Below, in pieces: positions 27,883 to 37,630 of a stretch of DNA of 64,000 bases. The stretch is taken from assembly GCF_000183135.1 (NCBI RefSeq), contig NC_014734.1, positions 124,001 to 188,000 of the forward strand. The letters are read 5' to 3'. This DNA comes from Paludibacter propionicigenes WB4. Lineage in GTDB: Bacteria; Bacteroidota; Bacteroidia; Bacteroidales; Paludibacteraceae. Below the pieces are notes generated by a model. That model had not been told where the DNA came from and did not search any database. It saw only the letters and a program-made list of their open reading frames with translations. The first letter of the stretch is position 1. Every line of letters starts with the position of its first letter. A program made the translations under genes and the position numbers.

Positions 27883-29369
27883 AGATTTTTCATTTTTCAG
27901 TATTCTCTCGCTTGTTAGTTTGGCCGATAGGAGCACCAGCGGAACTCCATTGCCGGGATGCGTGCTTCCTCCCACGAAATAAAGGTTCTTATATTTTTTG
28001 TGGTTGTTGTGCGGACGGAAATATCCCATTTGAAAAATAATATGGCTTAAGCTCCCGAATACCGAACCATTGGTAACATTGCAATAGCTTTCCCATGTCT
28101 TTGGAAGGTAACACGTTTCAAACTTTATATGTTCTTCTATGTCGGTCATTCCGGCTTCTTTTAGTCGACGGATTACTCCTTCGCGCGCCGTTTGTTTTAG
28201 TTTTTGCCAATCTTGTTCCAGGTTTCCAGCCAGTTGCGGAGCGGGTACAATGATTGAGAGCGTATCTTCATTTTCGGGAGCTGCCGACTTATCGGTTCGT
28301 GTCGGAGCATGTATGTAAAAGCTGGGATTGTCTGATAATGATTTTTCATCAAAAATCTTCTCCATGCCTTGTTTGTAAGGGTCGTTCAGAAAAATGCTGT
28401 GATGATCCAGTTGCGGATAAATTTTATCCATTCCCCAATGAAAAACAATGGCAGAGCAGGAATATTCTTTCTTTTTCAGCCGTGCCGCTACTTTTTTATC
28501 GGGTAGAAGCTCCGAGTATACATAGGGTAAATCGGCATTAGCTATCACCAGATCAGCATTGATTATCTTGCCGTTTTCCAGTTGAATTCCATTCGTTTTA
28601 TTGCCGCTTACAATGATTTTAGCTACCGGTTTCTTATAATGAAACTTCACTCCCAGCGGCAGTGCTTTTTCAAGTAATTTGGTCACGACCTTGTGCATTC
28701 CGCTTTGAGGAAACAAAGCTCCTTCGGTGATTTCGGCAGCGGGTAGCATGGAGAAAAATGCCGGCTGTTTGTAGGGGTTTTGCCCCACGTAGATATTCTG
28801 AAAAGTAAACGCCATTTGCAGACGGCGGTCTTTAAAGAAACGTTTGATGTAATCAGTGTGTTTTATCCAGGTTTTCAGTTTGATAAGTAACCATACACTC
28901 TTCATATTTATAAACTGAAACATGTGATAAAAGTTCCTGTTCAGTAAGCCGTCCATTGATTGATGAAAGAAACCATAGCCTTCTTTTATGTATCGTTCGT
29001 AATGCGCATTGCTTCCGGGTTCTATAGCTTCCAGTTGCGATTTCATTCTCTCCGGTTTACGAGTAAAAGCAAAGTCGGAACCATCGCTGAAGAATAATTT
29101 ATATACAGGTTCCAACGAAGTAGTTTCAAGTTCTTTGTCCATGTCCATGCCCAGTGCCGAAAAAATCTCGCGGTAGAGCGATGGCATGAGCAAGATGGTA
29201 GCTCCCAGATCGAACCGGTGTCCGGCTTGCAGCATTTGACCACACCGGCCACCCGGGTTGGCATTTTTCTCGTATACTTCTACGGCAAAGCCTTTTTGTG
29301 CCAAAAAACGGCGGTGGCTATTCCGCCCACACCTGCACCTATTACGACTGCTTTTTTCTTCTCATTCAT
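27868..29369 (-). pseudogene. crtI: Phytoene desaturase (CrtI family), interrupted by a 1-nt frameshift
   Basis: FAD-dependent carotenoid desaturase of about 500 residues. From the ATG at 29369 the frame reads MNEKKKAVVIGAGVGGIATAVF, the dinucleotide-binding GxGxxG motif, then stops after about 29 codons. One frame over, reading from 29304 continues it as LAQKGFAVEVYEKNANPGGR to the stop at 27868 (478 residues, including the C-terminal GGSTHPGNGVPLVLLSAKL motif). The join falls in a run of six A (plus strand 29303-29308); seven would restore a full protein. Either a sequencing or assembly slip, a true null allele, or slippage-dependent expression. All downstream domains look intact, which favours a recent or artefactual change. 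A -7 box TATCTTTG lies at 29399-29406 (minus). Confidence 0.88.
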
Positions 29370-29456
29370 TGGTTACCTATAACTCTGTTGCGTTTTTGCA
29401 AAGATACAAAAAAGCTGTAATGCAAAAGACTCTAATAAACTATAAACATGCTTATG

Positions 29457-29499
29457 AAAAAAATAGTGATAAAATGACTTTCTATCACTTTATCACTAT
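29457..29499 (-). terminator. Terminator of the RDD gene
   Basis: ATAGTGATAAA (29463-29473) pairs exactly with TTTATCACTAT (29489-29499); seven T follow on the minus strand. It lies 27 bp past the RDD stop. Confidence 0.85.
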
Positions 29500-29525
29500 C
29501 TGTTGTCTCATTCGTTTCGATATAA

Positions 29526-30155
29526 TTATTCTACTTCTTCGGTATCTGTCTGGCTTATTATCTCTCTGATTTTATCGAGCATCACTGCTTTTACAACCAC
29601 TGTTCCGGCTATAAAATCGTGTGTTGACCGTTTTCTGGCATTGGAAACCAAAACAATAAGTCCACTGAGTGTCCATAGCCCGCTTAGCCATGACTCTACC
29701 TTATTGGGAATAGGATTAATACTTCCAAGTAACTGATTTCTTTTGAGAAACCCTAAACTTGTATAGGTAGCGTCGTCAATCATGTTTAGTGTCAGAATCA
29801 TTACGTAAACACCCAGAATGGCCAGAAAGAATTCAACGGAATACCTGTAGCAAGCAGCACGCCAATCAATGTCATCACCGTTTTTTTGTATTATTTTTAT
29901 TCCCATAATCAATTTACCGGGTGTTCCTCCGTAAATTTTCACCAGCACCACTTCGTAAATAACATATACGAGCAAGCTGGGTACAACGGCATAAAAATAG
30001 GCCGACTTACTTAAACCGTTCACGTACATCATAAGCCCCACAATTGGCAACATTATAATGATATCTAAAATTTTGGCTGCTAAGCGAGGTCCAAATCCGG
30101 CATAAACATCTCCGTTTAATCCGGAGAATCTTTTTGGCAATAGTTCATTTTTCAT
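29526..30155 (-). CDS. RDD family membrane protein
   Basis: A 209-residue membrane protein. The RDD pattern is present: an Arg-Asp containing first helix (GPRLAAKILDIIIMLPIVG, about residues 24-42), then a second (about 55-72), the GTPGKLIMGIKII loop, and two further hydrophobic segments (about 108-124, 160-170). The N-terminal PKRFSGLNGDVYAGFG precedes it. Some RDD proteins act in ion or stress transport; no specific role is shown. It is separated from crtI by a terminator. Confidence 0.85.
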   Translation of the reverse strand: MKNELLPKRFSGLNGDVYAGFGPRLAAKILDIIIMLPIVGLMMYVNGLSKSAYFYAVVPSLLVYVIYEVVLVKIYGGTPGKLIMGIKIIQKNGDDIDWRAACYRYSVEFFLAILGVYVMILTLNMIDDATYTSLGFLKRNQLLGSINPIPNKVESWLSGLWTLSGLIVLVSNARKRSTHDFIAGTVVVKAVMLDKIREIISQTDTEEVE

Positions 30156-30302
30156 TTTTAGTTCTTTGTTAAGTTTGTTTTTTGTATTTAGAATCAGTGT
30201 AATTTCTTTTCAAAATTTACGATGCAAATTTATAGAATATAACATTAACATCCAAATTTTTTTGGAAGAAAATAAATATGTTTTTTAGCATAAATAACAA
30301 AA

Positions 30303-30329
30303 CCCCCGAAAGTACTGGGCTTTCGGGGG
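30303..30329. terminator. GC-rich terminator after the epimerase gene
   Basis: CCCCCGAAAG (30303-30312) pairs exactly with CTTTCGGGGG (30320-30329) over a 7-nt loop. On the minus strand it is followed by TTTTG-TTATTT. It lies 47 bp past the epimerase stop. Confidence 0.88.
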
Positions 30330-30376
30330 GGTGTTATTTTATTTGTCGCGAATGCTAAAGAGCGACCAATCGAAAC

Positions 30377-31360
30377 TTATAATTTCCGGAAATCATTGAT
30401 GATTTTATTCATTACATTGTTGATGTGTTCGTCCGGTTCTTCGTTTATCATATTTTCTTTATACCAATCTACTATTTCTTTTGCTCCTTGTCGGAATCCG
30501 ATGCGGGGGTTGAAGTCGGGAACATAGTTGCGGATTTTGGTATTATCGAAAATCATACTGTGCGTTTTATCACCCAGCAAACTATCGCCCATATTTTTGT
30601 CGTAACGGGCAATTACTTCGGATGGAACATGCACCAGATGAGGAGTAACCCCAAGTTCGGCAGCCATAATGCCGAAAATACTATCCCACGATAGCCATTC
30701 GTCGGATGTGATATGAAATGCTTCGTTGATGGCGGCATTATTGCCCAGCAACCCGACTAAACCTACCGCAAAATCGGCATGGTGAGTCAGTGTCCAGATA
30801 GACGACCCATCACCATGAACCACCACCGGCAGCCCTTTCAGCATTCTGTGCAGCACGGTGTATCCGCCTTCAAGTGGGATGAGCGTTTTACTGTACGTGT
30901 GCGATGGGCGAACAATGGTATATGGAAATCCATTTTTCTGAAATTCTGCTTTAAGCAAACTTTCACAGGCAATTTTATTTCGGGAATACTCCCATACGGG
31001 GTTGCTCAGCAGAGTTTCCTCGGTTACGGGGAGCTTTTCGGGTGGAGTTTGGTATGCCGAAGCCGAACTGATAAACACAAACTGATCTGTTTTGCCTGTG
31101 AAGAGCTCTATGTCCTGCTGGATATGTTTCGGCAGAAAAGCAATAAAATCAACTACCGCGTCAAAGTGATGGCCGACAATGGCTTGCTCCACCTCACCCG
31201 GGTTTCTGATATCGGCAATAATTGTTTTGGCTCCTTTTATAGCGTGCGTACTTGCGCTGAATCCCCGGTTTAAATGATATAAATCAATACCCCGACTGAT
31301 TGCCCGTTCAGAACATGCCGAACTGATATTGCCCGTTCCTCCAATAAATAATACTTTCAT
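30377..31360 (-). CDS. NAD-dependent epimerase/dehydratase (extended SDR)
   Basis: A 327-residue Rossmann-fold protein of the extended short-chain dehydrogenase type. The N-terminal FIGGTGNISSACSERAI is the dinucleotide-binding loop, the catalytic pair is YSRNK (about residues 124-128), and FISSASAY supplies the Ser. Similar proteins are labelled sugar-nucleotide epimerases or, in chloroplasts, RNA-binding CSP41-type; the substrate is not deducible. No sugar-nucleotide genes adjoin it. It is followed by a strong terminator. Confidence 0.85.
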   Translation of the reverse strand: MKVLFIGGTGNISSACSERAISRGIDLYHLNRGFSASTHAIKGAKTIIADIRNPGEVEQAIVGHHFDAVVDFIAFLPKHIQQDIELFTGKTDQFVFISSASAYQTPPEKLPVTEETLLSNPVWEYSRNKIACESLLKAEFQKNGFPYTIVRPSHTYSKTLIPLEGGYTVLHRMLKGLPVVVHGDGSSIWTLTHHADFAVGLVGLLGNNAAINEAFHITSDEWLSWDSIFGIMAAELGVTPHLVHVPSEVIARYDKNMGDSLLGDKTHSMIFDNTKIRNYVPDFNPRIGFRQGAKEIVDWYKENMINEEPDEHINNVMNKIINDFRKL

Positions 31361-31416
31361 ATCAACCCATTTTAGTGAATGTTGTGTTTTTTGTCAATAT
31401 AGCGATCAGCCTTTTT

Positions 31417-31512
31417 TCAATTTCTTGGCTCTCTTTTCTTCCTTTTTTTTCTTTCGGAGTTTTGAGAGGCTCTTTTTTTTACTGTTTTCTTTGCGTCCTG
31501 AGATTTTGCCAT
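31417..31512 (-). pseudogene. Lysine-rich micro-protein, probably frameshifted
   Basis: From the ATG at 31512 the frame reads MAKSQDAKKTVKK and then 18 more residues to a TGA at 31417 (31 residues). Two A8 runs lie inside. In neighbouring frames the same DNA reads KEPLKTPKEKK and then EEKRAKKLKKG before a stop. Both resemble the short, Lys-rich proteins (MAKS...KKEP...KEKK...KRAKK) that I associate with Bacteroidetes; this is recollection, not a search. One A fewer in each run would join all three parts. Coding is likely; the exact frame is uncertain. Confidence 0.45.
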
Positions 31513-31844
31513 GATTTCTACGTTTTAATAGTTTGTATTTGTGTTTAATCCCGCCAATTGATTTGATAGTTATTTCCGCTCTTTTGTTTTATATTGGGAA
31601 TACTTAATGATATTTTTTATCGCAGTAGCACACATAGAAATAATGAGAGAAAAAGACTTAGGTCAGATAGTAAAAGTATCTTGACGATACTTTTGCTCAG
31701 TCTGTAATTATCCCGATATTCGGGATGATACTATGTGTTCTTGGTCTTATATTTTCTATTTAAAAAACTAGTGTGATCTATGTGGCAAAAACATATCAAG
31801 AGAAATTACTATTCGCTTTAGTTTCCTGTGAAAGATTGAAATTG
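31513..31844. other. Intergenic region with two hairpins
   Basis: About 330 bp between the micro-gene and the GH19 gene. AGTAAAAGTATC (31669-31680) pairs, with one mismatch, with GATACTTTTGCT (31686-31697). A 17-bp palindrome ATCCCGATATTCGGGAT follows at 31710-31726. They may form the GH19 3' end, but neither has a clear U tract. No coding sequence is supported. Confidence 0.45.
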
Positions 31845-32726
31845 TTATTGCCCAAAAGGTTTCTGGTCGGTGCAGGTAATGTTTTCGCCCGGCGAAACAT
31901 GAAAGTAGTTGCAAAAATACCTATAATATTCGTAACGGTACGAAGTTTTTTCCAGTTCATTGCCATTTCCGCATTCCACGCCGCCGTTTATCACGTTCAG
32001 CGTTGCACCAAATCCGGGTACGCGTCCCTTTTGCAGGTCATTGGCAGTAGGTTTCCATTTTCCGGTCATTATATCGTGACACGATGGTTTCGGAAATTGG
32101 GGCGTCATCCAAAACCAGAGAGCCGATGCAAATGCTAATTCGCCATCTTCCGCCAGCAGTTCGGGATGCTGTAGCAAGGTATCTTTAGATCCAAACCATG
32201 CTTCACTGAATTGTCCGTAGTTATAATTCCAGCTCAATTGTTTAGGCCCGCGCCCGTAATAGTATTTACCTGCCACCGGAGGATAGTTTTTCTTCGACGA
32301 ATCGGCATAGGGATTGATTATCCCCTGTTGGTTTTCTTCAACATAGCGAAGTCCCCATTTGAAATAGCCGCCCGGAGCCTCTGCCCAGCCTCCGCTAGTT
32401 TCCTGAGCAATATTGGCCAAAAAAGCTGACAGTTCACGCTTTTGAGTCTCGCTATCACTGTTCAGGAAATCGGGAAAATGTTTTGCCGCCTCTACCAGTG
32501 CTTTGAATGAATAAAAATCGCCGGTTACTTTTAGCGGGTCGATGGAGTTGCATCCGTATCGGTTCGGGAAAAGTTTATTCCACTTAGCTTCGTTCAGAAG
32601 TTTAGTCAGTTTGGTTTTTTTGTGTTGGTTGTCCAACAGTCGTATTGGTTCTTTCGTAGAAATGGTTGTTTGCGAAAACCCGTTAATAGTGAGGATAGAT
32701 AGGAGAATGATTAAAGCTTTTTTCAT
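31845..32726 (-). CDS. Exported GH19 chitinase-like protein
   Basis: A 293-residue protein with a signal peptide (about residues 1-18, ending NGFSQ). The GH19 fold is shown by FLANIAQETSGGW (catalytic Glu in the AQETSG context), YYGRGPKQLSWNYNYGQF, and GFGATLNVINGGVECG near the C-terminus. GH19 enzymes cleave chitin or peptidoglycan; in a Bacteroidales background a role on chitin-like polymers or in wall lysis are both open. It starts 33 bp after the globin gene stop on the same strand. Confidence 0.88.
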   Translation of the reverse strand: MKKALIILLSILTINGFSQTTISTKEPIRLLDNQHKKTKLTKLLNEAKWNKLFPNRYGCNSIDPLKVTGDFYSFKALVEAAKHFPDFLNSDSETQKRELSAFLANIAQETSGGWAEAPGGYFKWGLRYVEENQQGIINPYADSSKKNYPPVAGKYYYGRGPKQLSWNYNYGQFSEAWFGSKDTLLQHPELLAEDGELAFASALWFWMTPQFPKPSCHDIMTGKWKPTANDLQKGRVPGFGATLNVINGGVECGNGNELEKTSYRYEYYRYFCNYFHVSPGENITCTDQKPFGQ

Positions 32727-32759
32727 CGAAAGAATAAGTGATGTTGATTATTTTCGGAG

Positions 32760-33245
32760 CTATATTTTTCCTTTAATTTTAAATGTTCCGCCGGGTGTGT
32801 TGACCATCCAATTGGAAAAGACGTTGATATAATTCCAGAACGAAAGTACTAAATTTTCAGGAATATCAAGTTCGAGCAGCACTTTTTTATAACAATTTAG
32901 CCAAACCACTCTTCCTTCGGGAGCAATGGAAAACTGAGAGTGCCTGTCCATCATCATAGGCCTTCCTCTGCGTTGGTTGAAATAATCAGGTCCTCCGCAA
33001 ATCTGAATCATAAAATCGGCAGAGTTTTGTTTGGCTATTTCAAGTTCGGCATCGTCTTTTGGGAATAATTTTTTGATGTCACTCGCGCGCAGCAGGTCGT
33101 AATGTTTACTGACCATATTGCGTATCCCTTTTTCGCCAAGTGCTTTGTAAAAATCCGGATCCGGTTTCGTAACGTCGGGGCGTTCACCGAATTGATAAGA
33201 GTTTATTTTTAAATCCATCGTGTTTGTATTTTTTGTTAGCGACAT
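32760..33245 (-). CDS. Truncated haemoglobin (globin-like)
   Basis: A 161-residue haem protein of the bacterial globin type. The GGPDYFNQRRGRPMMMDRHSQFSI block carries the probable proximal His in RHSQF and the conserved FxxRRG lead-in; further C-terminal helices follow (VWLNCYKKVLLEL, NLVLSFWNYINVFSNWM). An N-terminal extension of about 20 residues precedes the fold; an internal ATG at residue 10 is an alternative start. Probable role in oxygen or NO handling. It is placed before the GH19 gene and after dxs, from which it is separated by a terminator. Confidence 0.85.
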   Translation of the reverse strand: MSLTKNTNTMDLKINSYQFGERPDVTKPDPDFYKALGEKGIRNMVSKHYDLLRASDIKKLFPKDDAELEIAKQNSADFMIQICGGPDYFNQRRGRPMMMDRHSQFSIAPEGRVVWLNCYKKVLLELDIPENLVLSFWNYINVFSNWMVNTPGGTFKIKGKI

Positions 33246-33310
33246 TTCCTGTTTTTATACTGAAATAAATGCAATTAAATAACTCCATCCGGCGGCTGAT
33301 TGTTCGGCTT

Positions 33311-33352
33311 TAAAACAGATTAGCTATAGAATCTGTTCTATAGCTAATCTGT
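33311..33352 (-). terminator. Terminator after dxs
   Basis: ACAGATTAGCTATAGA (33315-33330) pairs exactly with TCTATAGCTAATCTGT (33337-33352); a 16-bp stem, 6-nt loop, then TTTT on the minus strand. Confidence 0.88.
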
Positions 33353-33370
33353 CTCTTCTTGTTCGTTTTT

Positions 33371-35311
33371 TTATACTTTCAGTTTTTCGTGCTTCAGGTT
33401 TTTCGAACAACCTATCCAGTCTGTTATACTTTTGGCTATTCCTTCAGCATCAAGACCCAGCATGTTGTATAGTTCCTCAGGTGTTCCGTGTTCAACAAAG
33501 CTGTCCGGTATACCAAGTCGCTTAAGCCGCGGTGTGTAATTATGTTCCGACATGAATTCCAGCACGGCACTACCAAATCCTCCCTGAATAACGCCATCCT
33601 CTATCGTTACTATTTGCTTGAATTTTTTGCCAATTTCGTGAAGCATTGCTTCATCTATCGGTTTAAGGAAGCGTATATCGTAGTGTGCCACGGATATCTC
33701 CCATTCATTTTCCATTTGTTCAATAGCCTTTTGGGCATTGGTAGCCATGGTGCCTATGGTCAGTATTGCCAGGTCTTCACCTTCTTTGAGGCATTCTCCT
33801 TTGGCAATTTCCAGCGCTCTCATGGGTTGTCGCCAGTCAACAATAGTTCCTTTGCCACGCGGATAGCGAATTACAAACGGTCCCATGTCGGGTTGCTGAG
33901 CTGTGTACATCAGGTTTCTGAGTTCAATTTCGTTGCGGGGTGCAGCTATAGTCATATTCGGAATGCAACGCATGTAGGCCAGGTCAAATAATCCATGATG
34001 GGTGGCTCCATCGGAACCAACTATTCCGGCTCTGTCCAGACAGAACACCACGTTCAGATTTTGCAACGCCACATCGTGAATCACGTTATCGTAAGCACGT
34101 TGCATAAACGAAGAGTAGATATTGCAAAACGGCAATAAGCCTTCTTTAGCCATTCCGGCCGAAAAAGTTACGGCATGACCTTCGGCTATTCCTACATCAA
34201 AAACTCTATCGGGTAATTCCTGTTGCATGAAAGTCATCGAACAGCCTGAGGGCATGGCGGGAGTTATTCCCATTATTTTTTCGTTGCTCAAAGCCAGCTT
34301 TAGCAAAGTTTTTCCAAAAACATCCTGAAAGAGTGGGGGAGTAGGGTTGTTTGGCACACAAGTGTTTCGTTCGCCGGTTTCTACATTAAATTTACCGGGA
34401 GCATGCCATACAGTTGCCGACTTTTCAGCCGGTTCATATCCTTTCCCTTTTTTCGTGATGACGTGCAGCACTTTGGGGCCTTTGAAATTTTTAATCTCGG
34501 ACATTATTCGGACCAATCCGTCTACGTCATGACCATCCACCGGTCCAAAGTAGCGGATATTCATTCCTTCGAAGATATTATTCTGGTTGGATAAGGTTGC
34601 TTTTACGCTGTTGTTGAATTTCGTTATCCGTTGAATGTTGTTATCGGTAATGATATTCATCTTTTTCAGCAGATTAGCCGCTCTGAATCTTATCTTATTA
34701 TAGGTGCGCGAGGTGGTAATGTCTACCAGGTATTGCGTAAATCCGCCCTGGACAGGGTCAATTGCCATCTGGTTGTCGTTCAGAATAATCAGCAGGTTGT
34801 TTTTGTTTACCGATGCATTGTTTAATCCTTCGAAAGCCAAACCGCCTGTCATGGCTCCATCACCGATTACAGCCACCACATTCCGGTTTTTCTCTTCTTT
34901 AAGCAGCGACGCTACAGACATACCCAATGCTGCCGATATAGAGGTGGATGAATGCCCTACACCAAAAGAATCGTATTCGCTTTCTTTGGGAGTGGGAAAA
35001 CCACATAAACCTTTAAATTGCCTGTTTGTATAAAATTGATCGCGTCGTCCGGTCAGAATTTTATGTCCGTAAGCCTGATGGCCAACATCCCATATAATGC
35101 GGTCGTGAGGCGTATCGAAAACGTAGTGGATTGCCACCGTAAGTTCAACCACACCTAGATTGGAACCTAAATGTCCCGGGTTCTTTGATACTTCATCGAT
35201 AATAAATTGTCGAAGATCATCGCAAACCGCCGGAAGTTCATTTCTGCTAATTGCTTTTAAATCAATAGGTGAGTTTATGTGGTTAATATATTGATAGTCT
35301 TTTTTTTCCAT
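33371..35311 (-). CDS. dxs: 1-deoxy-D-xylulose-5-phosphate synthase
   Basis: First enzyme of the MEP isoprenoid pathway: condenses pyruvate and glyceraldehyde 3-phosphate, with thiamine diphosphate, in the cytosol. 646 residues, normal length. The ThDP motif is [19 protein letters not shown] (about residues 147-165); the pyrimidine domain has [14 protein letters not shown] with the conserved Glu; the C-terminal transketolase domain contains [11 protein letters not shown]. It is divergent from the ilv operon (about 230 bp to its promoter). It supplies precursors for crtB/crtI nearby. Confidence 0.95.
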   Translation of the reverse strand: MEKKDYQYINHINSPIDLKAISRNELPAVCDDLRQFIIDEVSKNPGHLGSNLGVVELTVAIHYVFDTPHDRIIWDVGHQAYGHKILTGRRDQFYTNRQFKGLCGFPTPKESEYDSFGVGHSSTSISAALGMSVASLLKEEKNRNVVAVIGDGAMTGGLAFEGLNNASVNKNNLLIILNDNQMAIDPVQGGFTQYLVDITTSRTYNKIRFRAANLLKKMNIITDNNIQRITKFNNSVKATLSNQNNIFEGMNIRYFGPVDGHDVDGLVRIMSEIKNFKGPKVLHVITKKGKGYEPAEKSATVWHAPGKFNVETGERNTCVPNNPTPPLFQDVFGKTLLKLALSNEKIMGITPAMPSGCSMTFMQQELPDRVFDVGIAEGHAVTFSAGMAKEGLLPFCNIYSSFMQRAYDNVIHDVALQNLNVVFCLDRAGIVGSDGATHHGLFDLAYMRCIPNMTIAAPRNEIELRNLMYTAQQPDMGPFVIRYPRGKGTIVDWRQPMRALEIAKGECLKEGEDLAILTIGTMATNAQKAIEQMENEWEISVAHYDIRFLKPIDEAMLHEIGKKFKQIVTIEDGVIQGGFGSAVLEFMSEHNYTPRLKRLGIPDSFVEHGTPEELYNMLGLDAEGIAKSITDWIGCSKNLKHEKLKV

Positions 35312-35516
35312 GATATTGTCAAAATAGCTTACAAAAATAATATAAATTTGCCATCATTTTCCATCTTAGACTGCTTATCTTTGTGGCAGATATATTTTTC
35401 ATATAACACATTCGCACCCAAATTGCTCATTTTATATAGAATAATGATTTTTTCGAATAAAATAAGCCCGATTCCTTACAATCTATACAAAAATAACAAT
35501 TATTTCTTCCAAACTA

Positions 35517-35547
35517 TTTGAGGTTTCAATTTCTTGCCTTATCTTTG
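35517..35547 (+). promoter_or_regulatory. ilv operon promoter
   Basis: TTTG (35517-35520), 19-bp spacer, TATCTTTG (35540-35547). This is a full match to the Bacteroidetes -33/-7 pattern, and places the transcript start a few bases before the leader peptide ATG at 35570. Confidence 0.85.
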
Positions 35548-35569
35548 CAGCCGAAAAACAAACAAAATT

Positions 35570-35638
35570 ATGACTTCTCAACGCCTTTATACAATTCTTG
35601 TACTCGTCGTGCTTCTTTTGGTCAACAATCAGAGGTGA
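35570..35638 (+). CDS. ilvL: ilv leader peptide (attenuation)
   Basis: A 22-residue ORF too short for routine calling: M-T-S-Q-R-L-Y-T, then ten consecutive branched-chain residues (Ile9 to Val18: I-L-V-L-V-V-L-L-L-V), then N-N-Q-R and TGA. Eleven of 22 residues are Ile, Leu or Val. It starts about 22 nt after the -7 box and ends 32 nt before a strong terminator in front of ilvD. Together this is what a ribosome-stalling sensor of charged tRNA-Leu/Val/Ile looks like. The product itself is probably not functional as a protein. Confidence 0.9.
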   Translation: MTSQRLYTILVLVVLLLVNNQR

Positions 35639-35710
35639 GATGGTTACGTGTATAAATGTATGTTAAATACAAAAAACCTTTCTCACCATAACGGAGAAAG
35701 GTTTTTTATT
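35634..35710 (+). promoter_or_regulatory. ilv attenuator: terminator and competing antiterminator pairing
   Basis: Terminator stem: AAAAAACCTTTCTC (35671-35684) with GAGAAAGGTTTTTT (35694-35707), 14 bp, 9-nt loop, ending in the U run. The segment GGTGAGA (35634-35640), overlapping the leader stop codon, is exactly complementary to TCTCACC (35681-35687) in the terminator 5' arm and loop. A ribosome stalled on the Ile/Leu/Val codons would leave GGTGAGA free to break the terminator; one reaching the stop would cover it and let termination occur. The mechanism is inferred; the complementarity is direct. Confidence 0.85.
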
Positions 35711-35796
35711 TTGAGGGATTGCCCAAAGCCCTTATGGGATTTGGAAATGATGAGTTACTAACTAATTAAAATTCCCCTTAGGAATTACGAGGCTAT

Positions 35797-37629
35797 ATGA
35801 AACAAGAATTACGTAGTGCTACAAGCACAGGTGGTCGGAGAATGGCCGGAGCCCGCTCCCTTTGGCGTGCAAATGGTATGACTGACAAACAAATGGGAAA
35901 ACCTATTATTGCTATTGTAAATTCATTTACACAGTTTGTTCCCGGACATGTTCATTTGCATGAAATAGGTCAGAAAGTAAAAGCTGAAATAGAAAAACTT
36001 GGTTGCTTTGCAGCTGAATTTAATACGATAGCCATCGATGATGGAATAGCCATGGGACACGATGGAATGCTATATTCATTGCCATCGCGCGATATTATTG
36101 CTGACAGTGTGGAATACATGGTGAATGCTCATAAAGCTGATGCCATGGTTTGTATCAGTAATTGCGATAAAATTACTCCGGGAATGTTGATGGCAGCAAT
36201 GCGACTAAACATCCCGACTATTTTTGTTTCGGGAGGACCAATGGAGGCAGGAGAACTTGATGGAAAACATCTCGATTTGATTGACGCCATGGTACAATCG
36301 GCTGACGAAAGCGTATCCGATGATCAGGTGAAACGCATAGAGAATGCCGCTTGTCCAACTTGCGGATCTTGTTCAGGAATGTTTACGGCTAACTCCATGA
36401 ACTGCCTGAACGAGGCAATCGGACTGGCTTTGCCCGGAAATGGAACAATCGTAGCCACTCACGCAAACCGCACGCAACTATTCATCGATGCAGCTAAAAA
36501 GATCGTTGAGAATGCTAATAAATACTACTTTGATGGCGATGACAGCGTTTTGCCACGTTCCATCGCTACCCGTCAGGCTTTTCTGAATGCCATGAGGCTT
36601 GATATTGCCATGGGCGGATCTACCAATACAGTTCTTCATATTTTGGCTGTAGCACATGAGGCTGAAGTTGAGCTGACCATGGACGATATGGATTTCCTTT
36701 CTCGCCAAACTCCCTGCTTATGTAAAGTGGCTCCAAATTCTCAAAAATATCATATTCAGGACGTAAATCGAGCCGGTGGAATTTTGGGAATTCTGGCAGA
36801 ATTAAGCAAAGGTGGTTTACTTGATACTTCGGTTCGCCGGGTAGATGGTTTGACTTTGGCTGAAGCCATTGAACAATTTGATATTACCAGTCCTAAGGTT
36901 TCTGCCGTAGCGATTGAAAAATATAAGAGCGCACCTGCTCACAAATTCAATCTGGTAATGGGCTCTCAGCATACACAATATCCCGAACTGGACGGCGATC
37001 GAGTCAACGGTTGTATCCGTGACATTGAACACGCTTACACCAAAGATGGTGGATTGGGTATACTGAAGGGGAACATTGCGCAGGATGGATGCGTTATTAA
37101 AACCGCCGGTGTCGACGAAAGTATCTGGAAGTTTAGCGGACCAGCTAAAGTTTTCACTTCGCAGGATGCTGCGTGTGTGGGAATTTTGAAAGGCGATGTG
37201 GTTTCGGGCGATGTGGTGGTAATTACACACGAAGGTCCAAAAGGAGGACCGGGCATGCAGGAAATGTTATACCCAACGTCTTATATCAAATCAAAACATC
37301 TTGGAAAAGAGTGTGCTTTGATTACCGATGGTCGTTTTTCCGGTGGAACATCCGGCTTGTCTATCGGACATGTTTCGCCGGAGGCAGCATCCGGAGGAAA
37401 TATAGGATTGATTCAGAATGGTGATATTATCGAAATAGATATTCCAACCCGTTCAATTAATGTGAAAGTAAGCGAGCAAGAATTGCAAAAACGTCGCGAA
37501 GCTGAATTAGCCCGTGGCAAAGATGCATTCAAGCCTAAAGATAGAAATCGTGTCGTTTCAAAAGCCCTTCGTGCATACGCCAGCTTGGTAAGCTCTGCCG
37601 ATAAAGGTGCTGTGAGGATGATAGATTAA
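35797..37629 (+). CDS. ilvD: Dihydroxy-acid dehydratase
   Basis: Dehydrates 2,3-dihydroxy-3-methyl(butano/pentano)ate to the 2-keto acids leading to valine, leucine and isoleucine. 610 residues. Iron-sulphur cysteines are in [12 protein letters not shown] and [19 protein letters not shown], with the substrate-loop [20 protein letters not shown] near the C-terminus. First structural gene of the operon, 158 bp after the leader stop, preceded by a short AATTCC/GGAATT inverted repeat (35770-35786). Downstream, a 27-bp inverted repeat separates it from ilvB. Confidence 0.96.
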   Translation: MKQELRSATSTGGRRMAGARSLWRANGMTDKQMGKPIIAIVNSFTQFVPGHVHLHEIGQKVKAEIEKLGCFAAEFNTIAIDDGIAMGHDGMLYSLPSRDIIADSVEYMVNAHKADAMVCISNCDKITPGMLMAAMRLNIPTIFVSGGPMEAGELDGKHLDLIDAMVQSADESVSDDQVKRIENAACPTCGSCSGMFTANSMNCLNEAIGLALPGNGTIVATHANRTQLFIDAAKKIVENANKYYFDGDDSVLPRSIATRQAFLNAMRLDIAMGGSTNTVLHILAVAHEAEVELTMDDMDFLSRQTPCLCKVAPNSQKYHIQDVNRAGGILGILAELSKGGLLDTSVRRVDGLTLAEAIEQFDITSPKVSAVAIEKYKSAPAHKFNLVMGSQHTQYPELDGDRVNGCIRDIEHAYTKDGGLGILKGNIAQDGCVIKTAGVDESIWKFSGPAKVFTSQDAACVGILKGDVVSGDVVVITHEGPKGGPGMQEMLYPTSYIKSKHLGKECALITDGRFSGGTSGLSIGHVSPEAASGGNIGLIQNGDIIEIDIPTRSINVKVSEQELQKRREAELARGKDAFKPKDRNRVVSKALRAYASLVSSADKGAVRMID

Positions 37630-37630
37630 A

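Noticed and set aside
31669-31726. Two hairpins read as a small RNA gene
   Set aside because: Neither promoter nor terminator features accompany them; they may be only part of the GH19 3' end or intergenic repeats.
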